This document shows, piece by piece, positions 17,432 through 26,213 of a stretch of 64,000 nt of DNA. This stretch comes from Thermoplasma volcanium GSS1 (GTDB lineage: Archaea; Thermoplasmatota; Thermoplasmata; Thermoplasmatales; Thermoplasmataceae), in contig NC_002689.2 of assembly GCF_000011185.1 (NCBI RefSeq), forward strand, positions 1,240,001 through 1,304,000, given 5' to 3'. The position numbers and the translations under genes are program-made. Position 1 is the first letter of the stretch, and each line of letters opens with the position of its first letter. Under the pieces are notes generated by a model that worked only from the letters and a program-made list of their open reading frames with translations, was not told the DNA's origin and searched no databases.

Positions 17432-18361
17432 CTACAACACCCTGTTTAAAGGATCTACACCCTGCATGTACCTAATCACATTGGCTACCGTTTCTTCTAT
17501 AAATCTCCTCTGGCTCTCCACAGTCACACCTGCTATATGGGGGCTGAATAGAGCGTTATCCATCTGAAAGAGTTCAGAAGAAAAATCAGGTGGTTCTCTG
17601 TCGTATACGTCTATGCCTGCCTTTATTTTTCCCTGCTTTAGAGCCCAAACTAGATCCTTAGTAACTACAACTTCCGCCCTAGAAGTGTTTATGAATATGC
17701 ATCCGTCCTTCATCTTTTCAAATTCCTTTCTCCCTATCATTCCCTTCGTAGTTTCTGTGAGCGGTACATGTATTGATATTATGTCAGCAGAGGATATCAA
17801 TTCGTCCAAAGTTACGTACGTAATACCAAGTTCGTCTTCAACCTCTTCTGGAAGCCTTTTTACATCATAATAAATTATTCCTACACCAAATTGGATAAGC
17901 CTCTCTGCAAGCTTTCTCCCTATAGCACCCATTCCAATTATTCCAAAGACTTTCCCCATAAGATCGCGAGAAAATGTCAGAATCGGCCAGTTGCCATTTC
18001 GTATTTCCCTGTCCAAGTGCCCGAAATCTTTTAGGAAATATAGAGCCATCCCAATAACATGTTCTGCGACGCTTTCTTTGTTTGAACTAGGAGAGTTGCA
18101 CATGAGTATGTTTCGGCTCTTAACTTCCGTCACATCGACGTTGTCATATCCCGTACTTGCTACCTGGATAAACTTCAGTCTTGGAAATTTGTCCAGCAAA
18201 GCTTTATCAACCTTTGTAAAAGCAGTTACAATTAAGATATCGCTTTCATCGCTTTTAAAGTCAAGATCTGTTATTATGTTAATATCAGGCAGCACTGATG
18301 CCGCAAGCTTTCTTATTTCACCAACAGGAAGAAAGTTAGGAAGCACAGCTGATACTTTCAT
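17432..18361 (-). CDS. D-2-hydroxyacid dehydrogenase (NAD(P)-dependent)
   Basis: A 309-residue dehydrogenase that interconverts 2-oxo acids and D-2-hydroxy acids. The Rossmann motif is GMGAIG at 143-148. The catalytic set is R228 (NTSRAEV), E256 (YDREPP) and H275 (SPHIAG). It is shorter than 3-phosphoglycerate dehydrogenases and lacks an ACT domain, so a glyoxylate/hydroxypyruvate or other 2-oxo-acid reductase is more likely. It is first in the operon, and its stop abuts the ATG of the ThDP enzyme with no spacer. Confidence 0.88.
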   Translation of the reverse strand: MKVSAVLPNFLPVGEIRKLAASVLPDINIITDLDFKSDESDILIVTAFTKVDKALLDKFPRLKFIQVASTGYDNVDVTEVKSRNILMCNSPSSNKESVAEHVIGMALYFLKDFGHLDREIRNGNWPILTFSRDLMGKVFGIIGMGAIGRKLAERLIQFGVGIIYYDVKRLPEEVEDELGITYVTLDELISSADIISIHVPLTETTKGMIGRKEFEKMKDGCIFINTSRAEVVVTKDLVWALKQGKIKAGIDVYDREPPDFSSELFQMDNALFSPHIAGVTVESQRRFIEETVANVIRYMQGVDPLNRVL

Positions 18362-18482
18362 ATTAAAATTAATGATAAAATCTATTTATTATTTACCATT
18401 TTATATACATAATATAACTAAGATATGAATTTTAAAACATAAATATAAAGCTATAAGTACAAAGGTATGCCTATGGGATAAT

Positions 18483-18953
18483 ATGAGATGGATAACAAGG
18501 GAAAAGGCTAAAGTGGACAGAATAGCCTGCCCGTGGCTAATATCAAGATTTATCGATCCTGAAGGTGAATTTTTTGTTCCAAAGGATCAAGTATTAGTGA
18601 AAGGGAAAGAATTTGGTGCGGTTCCATTCTACGTTCAAGGCTGTGAGCTTACATATTTTGTAGAAAACGGTACAGAATACGTAAGCTTCGATCCTATAAT
18701 TAGGAAATATGGACTAGATGATCCGGCCTTGCTAGAGCTTGCTAAGATAATGAGAAGCGCAGATCCTGCCCAACCAAACCCTGAGAAGAAGAGATTCGGA
18801 TTAAAAGTGCTAGCAGAAGGTTTTCGCATGATTTCTAAGAACTATTACGAAAACATGAAGCTCCAATTTCCCGCATACGACGCACTATATGCATATTGCA
18901 GATCAAAAATAAATAATTCCGGTAAAACACGAATGTTAATACAAATATTTTAA
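18483..18953 (+). CDS. ChrB-domain protein
   Basis: A 156-residue protein containing the ChrB C-terminal domain: MRWITREKAKVDRIACPWLI, SRFIDPEGEFFVPKDQV and the later LDDPALLELAKIMRSADP. In bacteria this domain is fused to a regulator of chromate resistance, and stand-alone versions are common in archaea with no established activity. No ChrA chromate transporter is visible in the window. TATA-like sequence (CATAAATATAAAG) lies upstream. The domain is clear; the function is not. Confidence 0.75.
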   Translation: MRWITREKAKVDRIACPWLISRFIDPEGEFFVPKDQVLVKGKEFGAVPFYVQGCELTYFVENGTEYVSFDPIIRKYGLDDPALLELAKIMRSADPAQPNPEKKRFGLKVLAEGFRMISKNYYENMKLQFPAYDALYAYCRSKINNSGKTRMLIQIF

Positions 18954-18976
18954 TAACTCAATTTTATTAAAACTTT

Positions 18977-21565
18977 ATGCGAATCAAGTTAACAAGGCTC
19001 GTTATAACGTTAGTTATACTGATAGTTTTGCTATTTTCCATGTTCACATCTATAGGCCCACTGCCACCTTTGGCGAAGATACTTAATCCGTCTACAGGTA
19101 TCTTTTCAGCTCCATCAAAGGATTCCTCATACAGTTATATCCCCGGAGCTGAGAATATCTCTATACAGTATAATGGCCAGAAATACACGGTTCTCGTGTT
19201 TAAACAGGCTGACGGGTTCATAGGAGTCGCATCCAATAATTCAAATGCAGTGTTCTATGAACAAGGATACCTAGAAGCACAATACAGGCTTGAAGAACTT
19301 GACTTTCTTAAAAGAACGGCTCTTGGTAACCTTTCTGCTGTTGTTGGTCAAACCACGCTAAGTACAGACATCCTGATGAGAGAACTGCAATTTTACAATA
19401 CAGCAGTCGAAGAATACCAGAACCTGCCGAAGACATCCTTTACGTATGAATCGCTCCATGCCTTTGTTTCCGGAATAAATGCGTACATTCAAAACCTAAC
19501 TTACTCTAAACTGCCGATATTGTTCAAAATATTGAATTATGAGCCGCACAAGTGGAACGTAACCGACGTGCTTGCAGTTCAGCAGTTATTTTTATGGGAA
19601 AACAGCGCGGGTGGATTTGATCCTGTCTATTTTAACATTGCCTTAGAAAAAATGCCTGAAAGCTTAATAAAAGCCATTTATCCAGCATATCCCGCGGGAA
19701 TACAGCATCCGATAGTTCCGTACAACCTGAATCCAAGTGTATATAACGAAACTGGAGATATTTCCAACCTATCCCTCTACACTCCAAGCTTCAATGTAAC
19801 TTATTCTTTATCTGCTTCATCCAGTGCTCTCATCTCATTCTACGATTCTGCCCAAAATGGATATTTAGAGGCTTCTAGGCTCTTTACTGGCAACGATATG
19901 AATTTGAAGATTTCCTACTCAGTTTTCCACGATTTCGGAAGCAACGACTGGGCAGTAAATGGCATCAAGACGCATAACACATCTGCTCTTTTAGCAAATG
20001 ATCCACACCTAACAACATCTTTGCCGCCTATATGGATGGGTTTCCAGCTGGTAGCGCCTGGAATGAACGTTATAGGTGTGACATTTCCAGGTTTTCCAGG
20101 CGTCATTCTTGGGCACAACCCCTACTTAGCGTGGGGTGCAACAAATGGGCAAATACAAGAAACGTACTTCTATGCTGAAGAAACATCTTCCCAGCATCCA
20201 AACAGTTATTTCTTCAATGGATCATGGATAAAATTCAAGATTGAAAATGAAACAATACAGGTAAAAGGTTCAAAACCCTACTTTATGAAAATTTATGTAG
20301 CCAAGAATGGTGTTGTAGTCGAGAACAGTTCTTCATCACCCATAGCTATAGACTGGACTGGGTTTATGCCTACTTACGAAATAACTTTCTTCCTCCATAT
20401 CGACAGAGCGCAAAGCGTATCGCAATTCAGACAGAATCTCACTCAATACTTCAAAGTAGCGATACAAAACTGGGCTGTAGCCGATTCTCGCGGGAATATA
20501 GGGATATTCCCTTACGGATTGTATCCTATAGTTGAGAGAGGAAACCCAAGGGGAATACTTCCAGGTACTGGTCAGTATGACTGGATGGGGTTCGTGCCAG
20601 TATCACAGTTGCCCTATTTATACGATCCGCAGAATGGCTTCGTATTTTCCGACAACCAGATAACCGTATCTCCAAATTATCCCTATTATATAGGCTGGGA
20701 CTATGAATCAGGATACAGAGCCGATGAAGCGTATACGCTTCTTAACTCCACATGGGATTTCAATTCAAAAGATATGGAAATGATACAGCTTAACGTACAT
20801 GATTTTACGACGGATATATTCCTGCACCCATTGCTAAAGGCAATGGACTACTACGGGCTTTCTGGAACCGAGGCATACCATTCGCTTGAAGCCTGGAATG
20901 GGGACATGTTGGTAAACTCAACAGCCGCGACCATATACTACTACTGGATTAGGGATTTCGTTAACGATACTTTCATGCCGTATATGCAGCACTATGGCAT
21001 AAATGAAAGTGACGGATTATACCAGGTATCCTTCTTCCTTGGGAGTGATGATTATTACCATGGGCCACTGATAGAAGACCTTGTAAATTGGACTTTAACA
21101 GATCCTAATATAAATTACTTCAATAATCCTGTTACAGGACAAAAAAGAAATGAATCTCAGGTAATGGCAGAAGCAATGAACCAAACGCTCGCATATATGA
21201 CTAAGAAATATGGGCCGTACTCTACAAGTTGGGAATGGGGCAACATACATAAAAGGTACTTGTCCAGCTTCTTCGGAATAAACGCCATGAACTCCGCTGA
21301 ATTGCCAGCCGCAGGCGATGGAAATACACTGAACGCCGCCTATGGAACGATCTCTGATTTTGGCCCATCTTGGAGGATGGTTGTTAATATGAGCCACCCA
21401 GTAACATCCGTTGGGATATATCCAGGCGGCATATCCGAAAACCCGCTTTCTCCATACTACGACAACACTTTTGTGGCGTGGAATAACGGGCAGTACTATA
21501 CTCTGATAAGCAGCAAAGCACCAGAGCAATTCTTTTATTTATACCGTGGGGGTGAGGTTCCTTGA
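18977..21565 (+). CDS. Penicillin-acylase-family N-terminal-nucleophile hydrolase, membrane-anchored
   Basis: An 862-residue protein of the penicillin/AHL acylase (Ntn hydrolase) family. An N-terminal hydrophobic helix (residues 8-27) exports or anchors it. A propeptide-like region with YLEAQYRLEELDFLKRTALG follows. The autoprocessing site GSNDWAVNG then gives Ser as the beta-chain nucleophile, and NDPHL, FPGFPGVILGHN and LAWGATN complete the pocket. Members cleave amides of penicillins, acyl-homoserine lactones or peptides. The substrate here is unknown; an extracellular acidic environment makes peptide or lipid amides plausible. It overlaps the next small membrane protein gene by TTGA. Confidence 0.88.
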   Translation: MRIKLTRLVITLVILIVLLFSMFTSIGPLPPLAKILNPSTGIFSAPSKDSSYSYIPGAENISIQYNGQKYTVLVFKQADGFIGVASNNSNAVFYEQGYLEAQYRLEELDFLKRTALGNLSAVVGQTTLSTDILMRELQFYNTAVEEYQNLPKTSFTYESLHAFVSGINAYIQNLTYSKLPILFKILNYEPHKWNVTDVLAVQQLFLWENSAGGFDPVYFNIALEKMPESLIKAIYPAYPAGIQHPIVPYNLNPSVYNETGDISNLSLYTPSFNVTYSLSASSSALISFYDSAQNGYLEASRLFTGNDMNLKISYSVFHDFGSNDWAVNGIKTHNTSALLANDPHLTTSLPPIWMGFQLVAPGMNVIGVTFPGFPGVILGHNPYLAWGATNGQIQETYFYAEETSSQHPNSYFFNGSWIKFKIENETIQVKGSKPYFMKIYVAKNGVVVENSSSSPIAIDWTGFMPTYEITFFLHIDRAQSVSQFRQNLTQYFKVAIQNWAVADSRGNIGIFPYGLYPIVERGNPRGILPGTGQYDWMGFVPVSQLPYLYDPQNGFVFSDNQITVSPNYPYYIGWDYESGYRADEAYTLLNSTWDFNSKDMEMIQLNVHDFTTDIFLHPLLKAMDYYGLSGTEAYHSLEAWNGDMLVNSTAATIYYYWIRDFVNDTFMPYMQHYGINESDGLYQVSFFLGSDDYYHGPLIEDLVNWTLTDPNINYFNNPVTGQKRNESQVMAEAMNQTLAYMTKKYGPYSTSWEWGNIHKRYLSSFFGINAMNSAELPAAGDGNTLNAAYGTISDFGPSWRMVVNMSHPVTSVGIYPGGISENPLSPYYDNTFVAWNNGQYYTLISSKAPEQFFYLYRGGEVP

Positions 21566-21930
21566 ATAAATGGACATGGTACACAGCAGCTATCATGGTT
21601 GCTATGTCGTTTATCCTCTCATATTATGGACTATGGTTCCTTATATTTATCCCTGGCGGTCTTTCTGGCCTTGCCTTGAACAAGAAATACGAGGCCATTA
21701 TACCTTCAATCTTTTCCGCAGCTGGCACGTCGCTTTATATGAGTACAGACATAAGTTATAGGCTTAGAGAAGCTTCGCTTTTTGATTCTATTGCTGGCCT
21801 GCCTTCAGGCTATTTACTGCCCCTCGTATTAGTGTTAACAATAACCTTTGCAATTTCACTCCTTGGCCTCCTTATAGGTAGTTCTTTCAGCGTCGTAAAA
21901 ACTACACCTCAGGGAAATTCTATAAAGTGA
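21562..21930 (+). CDS. Small membrane protein, coupled to the acylase gene
   Basis: A 122-residue hydrophobic protein with three or four likely membrane spans (about 8-28, 28-48, 85-110). It starts at TTG 21562, overlapping the acylase stop as TTGA, which indicates translational coupling. No family is recognised. The pairing suggests an accessory or anchor for the acylase, but this rests on gene order alone. Confidence 0.6.
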   Translation: MNKWTWYTAAIMVAMSFILSYYGLWFLIFIPGGLSGLALNKKYEAIIPSIFSAAGTSLYMSTDISYRLREASLFDSIAGLPSGYLLPLVLVLTITFAISLLGLLIGSSFSVVKTTPQGNSIK

Positions 21931-22322
21931 GAGATAAGTGATGATAGGGGTTCCATATTTATTTTAGCCTCTTGCTTCTGCCCTTCTAAACATTTTTAGG
22001 TATCAGTTTGGATCTGAAATCTAGCTTAGTTTTTTTCTATAAATAATTTTGAGTAAATCGTGTGTAAAGGTTAGTATTTATTGATGCATTCGAATCGACA
22101 TTGTTCTAAGGAATGTAATCAGAGCTACTTCATCTAACGGAATTCCAAAAACTCTTTTCCACAAATATAAAGATCCTAAAGGAGTCAAGTACTACCTTAT
22201 CGTTTCCTTTTCTTGATCTCAAACAAGGTTTATATGATACACCGTGTTACATTAAGTTCTCGTTTTGCTCTTATTTTAAGGATATAGACCGGGTATTTCT
22301 TTGGTGTAACTAAAAGTAAAAG
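21931..22322 (+). other. Gene-free stretch between convergent genes (392 bp)
   Basis: No gene is supported. A short open stretch near 22095-22215 (forward, reading NVIRATSSNGIPKTLFHKYK) looks codon-like but has no start and no recognised family. It may be an eroded fragment. Confidence 0.4.
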
Positions 22323-22670
22323 TTATTTCTTTAATTCGTCTAGCTTTTTTCTGTATTCCTCTTCAGATATCTCTCCCTTTGCGTACCTTTCCTTCAATAT
22401 CTCTGTTGCCCTAGAATTTTCATCTGACATAATACTTCCATCGTGAAAAGCTCCAGCTATAAGATAGATGAAAAGTATGATAACAAGTATGGAAATTGCG
22501 GCCATTATGGGCATAAAAAAGTACATTCCGTAATATGGAAGGCCCATCATCCCAAAGTATGGCCCCCTATATCCTACACCATAAATGCCAATCGGTATTA
22601 GACTCAAAACTACAACTACTGCTATCAATCCGATCAATATCCACAATATCCTATTTACAAACTTATCCAT
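22323..22670 (-). CDS. SHOCT-domain membrane protein
   Basis: A 115-residue protein with two membrane helices (about 8-30 and 52-75) joined by a Gly/Tyr/Met-rich loop (GYRGPYFGMMGLPYYGMYF). It ends in a short SHOCT module (ATEILKERYAKGEISEEEYRKKLDEL). SHOCT is a C-terminal oligomerisation-type motif of small prokaryotic membrane proteins. It follows the membrane-tethered winged-helix gene on the same strand after 47 bp and may share its transcript. Confidence 0.75.
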   Translation of the reverse strand: MDKFVNRILWILIGLIAVVVVLSLIPIGIYGVGYRGPYFGMMGLPYYGMYFFMPIMAAISILVIILFIYLIAGAFHDGSIMSDENSRATEILKERYAKGEISEEEYRKKLDELKK

Positions 22671-22717
22671 ATAAATTTATATGCTGAAATAGCTAATAAT
22701 GGTGATTGAAATGCATT

Positions 22718-23221
22718 TCAAAACTTTATGTTATCCACCTTTAACCTGATCTCGTTTGTCATCCCTTTTCTTTGCCTCTCGATTAAGCCGTAGTTCTCTA
22801 GAGAAAAGAGTATACGAGAAACAGTAGGCGCTGAAAGACCAGATTCTCGAACTAGTACGTTCTGCAAAACTATCCCGCCATGTTTCTCGAGTATAGAGAC
22901 TATCAATTTCTCATTATCTTTGAGTAATAAATTTCCTGATACGGTATTTTCTATACCTGCAGCTAATTTTGGGTAGACAACAAATCTGTACCTTTTAAAT
23001 ATCATATTTAACGACAAGCCAAGCATTAGGGCATTGACGAGTATCACGATAAAATACTCTAGATATTCTAGGGCATTAATTTTGTACCCTATCTCTATAG
23101 TCATGACCATCATTGAGGAAGTTATGGAAAGTACTATTATCGAAAATACAGCTATTACTGCAAATAGAATGAGCCTACTATTATCGTATCGTGCGTCTCC
23201 ATCATCCAGTTTGCTATTCAT
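22718..23221 (-). CDS. Membrane-tethered winged-helix regulator
   Basis: A 167-residue protein with two membrane spans (about 17-40 and 52-72) followed by a cytoplasmic MarR-like winged helix at about 95-165. That domain reads NEKLIVSILEKHGGIVLQNVLVRESGLSAPTVSRILFSLENYGLIERQRKGM, with a wing ending in NEIRLKV. The architecture (membrane sensor fused to DNA-binding domain without a phosphorelay) is a one-component transmembrane regulator, a form common in archaea. Its neighbour is the SHOCT protein. The signal and targets are unknown. Confidence 0.75.
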   Translation of the reverse strand: MNSKLDDGDARYDNSRLILFAVIAVFSIIVLSITSSMMVMTIEIGYKINALEYLEYFIVILVNALMLGLSLNMIFKRYRFVVYPKLAAGIENTVSGNLLLKDNEKLIVSILEKHGGIVLQNVLVRESGLSAPTVSRILFSLENYGLIERQRKGMTNEIRLKVDNIKF

Positions 23222-23627
23222 CCGTAAATAGATTTTATAGACTTTATTAAATTTGCCTAAAGGCTATTTTTTCAGACTAAATGCCTTATAACATACAACG
23301 GCACTAAAAAAACAAAACTTTGGAACTATCGTCGTCTAATATTAGTTTACATTAACAAACAATTCAATTTCTTCCATATCCTAGAATATTATCTGAGTTT
23401 TCATCGGAACTTGGATGAAAATACGAAAATTTTATTCTGCCTGATCCGCTGCTTCAATGTTCCTAATCTGTCTTAATTCACAAGGATCAACCAAAAAGGA
23501 AACATTACTAATTCAAACTGTAAAATACCAAGCAAAAACCCATCACAATTTACATTTTAATTTGGAAAACACTCATTTATTAATCGATTGATTACAAAAT
23601 CTCAAACATATTATACATGATATCTAT
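23222..23627 (+). other. Gene-free AT-rich stretch between divergent genes (406 bp)
   Basis: No ORF, RNA gene or recognisable remnant is seen. The right end contains CATATTATACATG (around 23607-23619), which could be the TATA element for the TPR gene. The rest is unexplained, and is long for this compact genome. Confidence 0.4.
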
Positions 23628-25169
23628 GTGTATGCAATGTTTAAAGACGAAAAAACGCCAGATGAATACGCAGAAGAAGCCAGATCCGACATAGCTGCTG
23701 GAAACTATGCAGAGGCTATAGAAAAAATAGACAAAGCTATAGATAAGGAGCCAAGGAATCCTTCTCTGCACCTGATTCGGGCAGATGCACTATACAGGCA
23801 AGGTAACTATTCTAGCGCTATAGAAGAACTCAATTTTACAGAACATATGGACAAGAACAATCCCGAGTTATTTTCCCTTAAGAGCATATGTTATGGTTCA
23901 ATGGGTGATTTTAAGAGGTCAAAAGAAGAGGCCGACAAAGCAATAAAGGCAGATCAAAGTTATCCCTTTGCTTACTATAACCGCGCAGCTGCACTCAGGG
24001 GGCTTGGAGATGTTGATGGAGCAGAAAAAGATTTTCGAAAATACATAGAAATGCAGCCAAGTGACCCAGATCCTCACTACGATCTCGCAGAAATATACTT
24101 TGAAAAAAAAGATTATAAAAAAGCTATGGAAGAGGTAAAAGCAGTCCTAAGAAATGATAAGAGCAATGAAAAAGCCTATGACCTGAAGCTCCAAATCCAT
24201 CTTGCGACAAATGACGGAGAGGGGTACTTCAAAGCACTTCTTGAAGCTTTCAAAAACACAGAGAATTTCAAATACATAGGAACGCTGACTGACGGGCTGA
24301 TAGGCATAGGGTCGTACGATACTGCAGAGGACATATTGAAGCAGTTTATAAAAGTCTATGAAAAAGAGCCGTATTTGTACGATCTGCTTGCGAGAACTTA
24401 CGATCAGGAGGGAAAAGCAAAGGAGGCAGATGAAACTTACAATACGCTTCTTCGCCTTAACAATAGCAGAGAATCCCACATCTATTGGTTCGACTACTTG
24501 CTTGATTCTGGCAGATATGACGATCTGCTGTCCGAAATTGAAAAATCAGGATTCAAAGATGAAGAGATTCTTGAAATAGAGTATATTGCCCAAGATGCTT
24601 CTGGAAAACACGAAGAAGCTCTGAAAACTGCTGGCGAACTCGTAAAAATGGATCAAACACCGTATTCACGAAGCCTATATGCAACGCAGCTAAGAAAACT
24701 TGGCAAATTAGAGGATGCGTTGACATATTTGGGATCTGGTGACCAAGATAGCGATGAAGTTCAATTCGAAAAGTTTAACATATTACTTGAAATGGGAAAT
24801 CATTCCTTAGCTATGGAATCTCTTAAGAATTCTATAACTGCATCTGATGATGATGAAGAGAGATTAGGACATTTAATAACCGGTATATCGTCCGCAATAT
24901 CCAAAGCAGATTTTAACACTGTAAACAATTTCCTTGACGGCCTCAAAATGCCGGAAGAAGAAGAGAATATAGCGGTATACGCCCTCAAAGGCATAGTTTC
25001 CGGTATATTCGAGAGCTATTCTAAAGGCAAGGATATGCTTATCGGATTGGACGAGGATAGAGATAACGTTTGTGACTTCGCTTCATACTTGGCAAATCTC
25101 ATGCAAGGAAAGGCAAGTGAATTCTTGAATAAATTTATTGAAGAAAACTGCAAAAAGCCTGAAGAATAA
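23628..25169 (+). CDS. TPR-repeat protein
   Basis: A 513-residue soluble protein built from tetratricopeptide repeats. At least four clear 34-residue units lie in the first 190 residues (for example AIEKIDKAIDKEPRNPSLHL, AIEELNFTEHMDKNNPELF, AYYNRAAALRGLGDVDGAEK), and degenerate repeats continue to about 400. There is no signal peptide and no enzymatic domain. It would act as a protein-interaction scaffold. The start is GTG 23628; ATG 23637 is an alternative three codons later. It is upstream of a GNAT-like gene on the same strand. Confidence 0.85.
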   Translation: MYAMFKDEKTPDEYAEEARSDIAAGNYAEAIEKIDKAIDKEPRNPSLHLIRADALYRQGNYSSAIEELNFTEHMDKNNPELFSLKSICYGSMGDFKRSKEEADKAIKADQSYPFAYYNRAAALRGLGDVDGAEKDFRKYIEMQPSDPDPHYDLAEIYFEKKDYKKAMEEVKAVLRNDKSNEKAYDLKLQIHLATNDGEGYFKALLEAFKNTENFKYIGTLTDGLIGIGSYDTAEDILKQFIKVYEKEPYLYDLLARTYDQEGKAKEADETYNTLLRLNNSRESHIYWFDYLLDSGRYDDLLSEIEKSGFKDEEILEIEYIAQDASGKHEEALKTAGELVKMDQTPYSRSLYATQLRKLGKLEDALTYLGSGDQDSDEVQFEKFNILLEMGNHSLAMESLKNSITASDDDEERLGHLITGISSAISKADFNTVNNFLDGLKMPEEEENIAVYALKGIVSGIFESYSKGKDMLIGLDEDRDNVCDFASYLANLMQGKASEFLNKFIEENCKKPEE

Positions 25170-25212
25170 AAATAGAATAGAAAATTATTATTTTTTCAGA
25201 TTATTACTTATT

Positions 25213-26004
25213 GTGAAAATTGTACGGATATATGATACTGCAGATCTAGATGATGTGTTAGGCGTTATAAAATCAGCATGGAACTCGCAGAATGTTAACG
25301 GCGCGTTTAAAGACACTATTGCATCGATGAGGTACCATGGCGGGATTATACTTGGTGCTTATTCGAACGACAGACTAGTAGGCATGTCGTTCTCATATCC
25401 AGGGTACAGACACGGTAGCGTATACCTTTACTCTCATATGACTGGAGTCATAGAGGAGGAAAAACACAGGAACATAGGATACGAGCTTAAGATGAAGCAG
25501 AGGGAAGTGGCAAGATCCATGGGATACGAACTCATAGCTTGGACATTTGATCCGGCTAATCCGCTAAATGCCTATTTCAATCTGTCAAAGCTTAAGTGCA
25601 TCTCACGGACGTATGTAAAGAATTTCTACGGAAGGATGGAAGATGGTATAAACAGGGGTATGCGTACAGATAGGCTAGTAGCAGAGTGGTGGCTAAACAT
25701 CGATCTTGATGTTGATTATGATAACGTTGTGTTCATAAATTCAGGAAAGGAAGGAAACTACAAACCAATAGAATACTCGAATTCGGATGTCTTAGGTTTT
25801 AAGATGCCAAATTCCATAAACTATTTCAGTGAAAATATAGAGAGAGGAAACAACCTAAAAGATATCATAGAAAAGGTTTTCAACACACTCTTTGAAAAAG
25901 GCTATTCCATAGTTGATTACAAGAGAGGTGAGGATAATTATTTCGTCTTTAAGAAAATAGAGAATATACCAAGTCGGATATTCGATAGCAATATTCCTAT
26001 ATGA
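25213..26004 (+). CDS. GNAT-superfamily acetyltransferase-like protein (COG3375 type)
   Basis: A protein of about 263 residues with a GNAT-like N-terminal half (DLDDVLGVIKSAWNSQ, GGIILGAYSNDRLVGMSFSYPG, SHMTGVIEEEKHRNIGYELKMKQREVA, AWTFDPANPLNAYFNLSKL). NIGYELK takes the place of the acetyl-CoA pyrophosphate loop. I prefer the GTG at 25213 (MKIVRIYDTADLDD), because the longer in-frame ATG at 25138 lies inside the TPR gene and would add a non-conserved tail. The substrate is unknown. Confidence 0.75.
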   Translation: MKIVRIYDTADLDDVLGVIKSAWNSQNVNGAFKDTIASMRYHGGIILGAYSNDRLVGMSFSYPGYRHGSVYLYSHMTGVIEEEKHRNIGYELKMKQREVARSMGYELIAWTFDPANPLNAYFNLSKLKCISRTYVKNFYGRMEDGINRGMRTDRLVAEWWLNIDLDVDYDNVVFINSGKEGNYKPIEYSNSDVLGFKMPNSINYFSENIERGNNLKDIIEKVFNTLFEKGYSIVDYKRGEDNYFVFKKIENIPSRIFDSNIPI

Positions 26005-26213
26005 TCTTTTCTAAACATATCAATAGTGTATATAACTGAAATCGAAAAATTTTGTCCAAAATCAGAACTGTGAATTGCGTATGCTTTATAGTGAAAGAAA
26101 TCAGGGGGCGTGAAATAACGTGCCTGGGAAAACAATAACTTATATGATTTAATTCTATATTTTATGTTTTAGACTTTAAAAATCAGGTTTAAATAATTTT
26201 TTCTGCTAATAAA

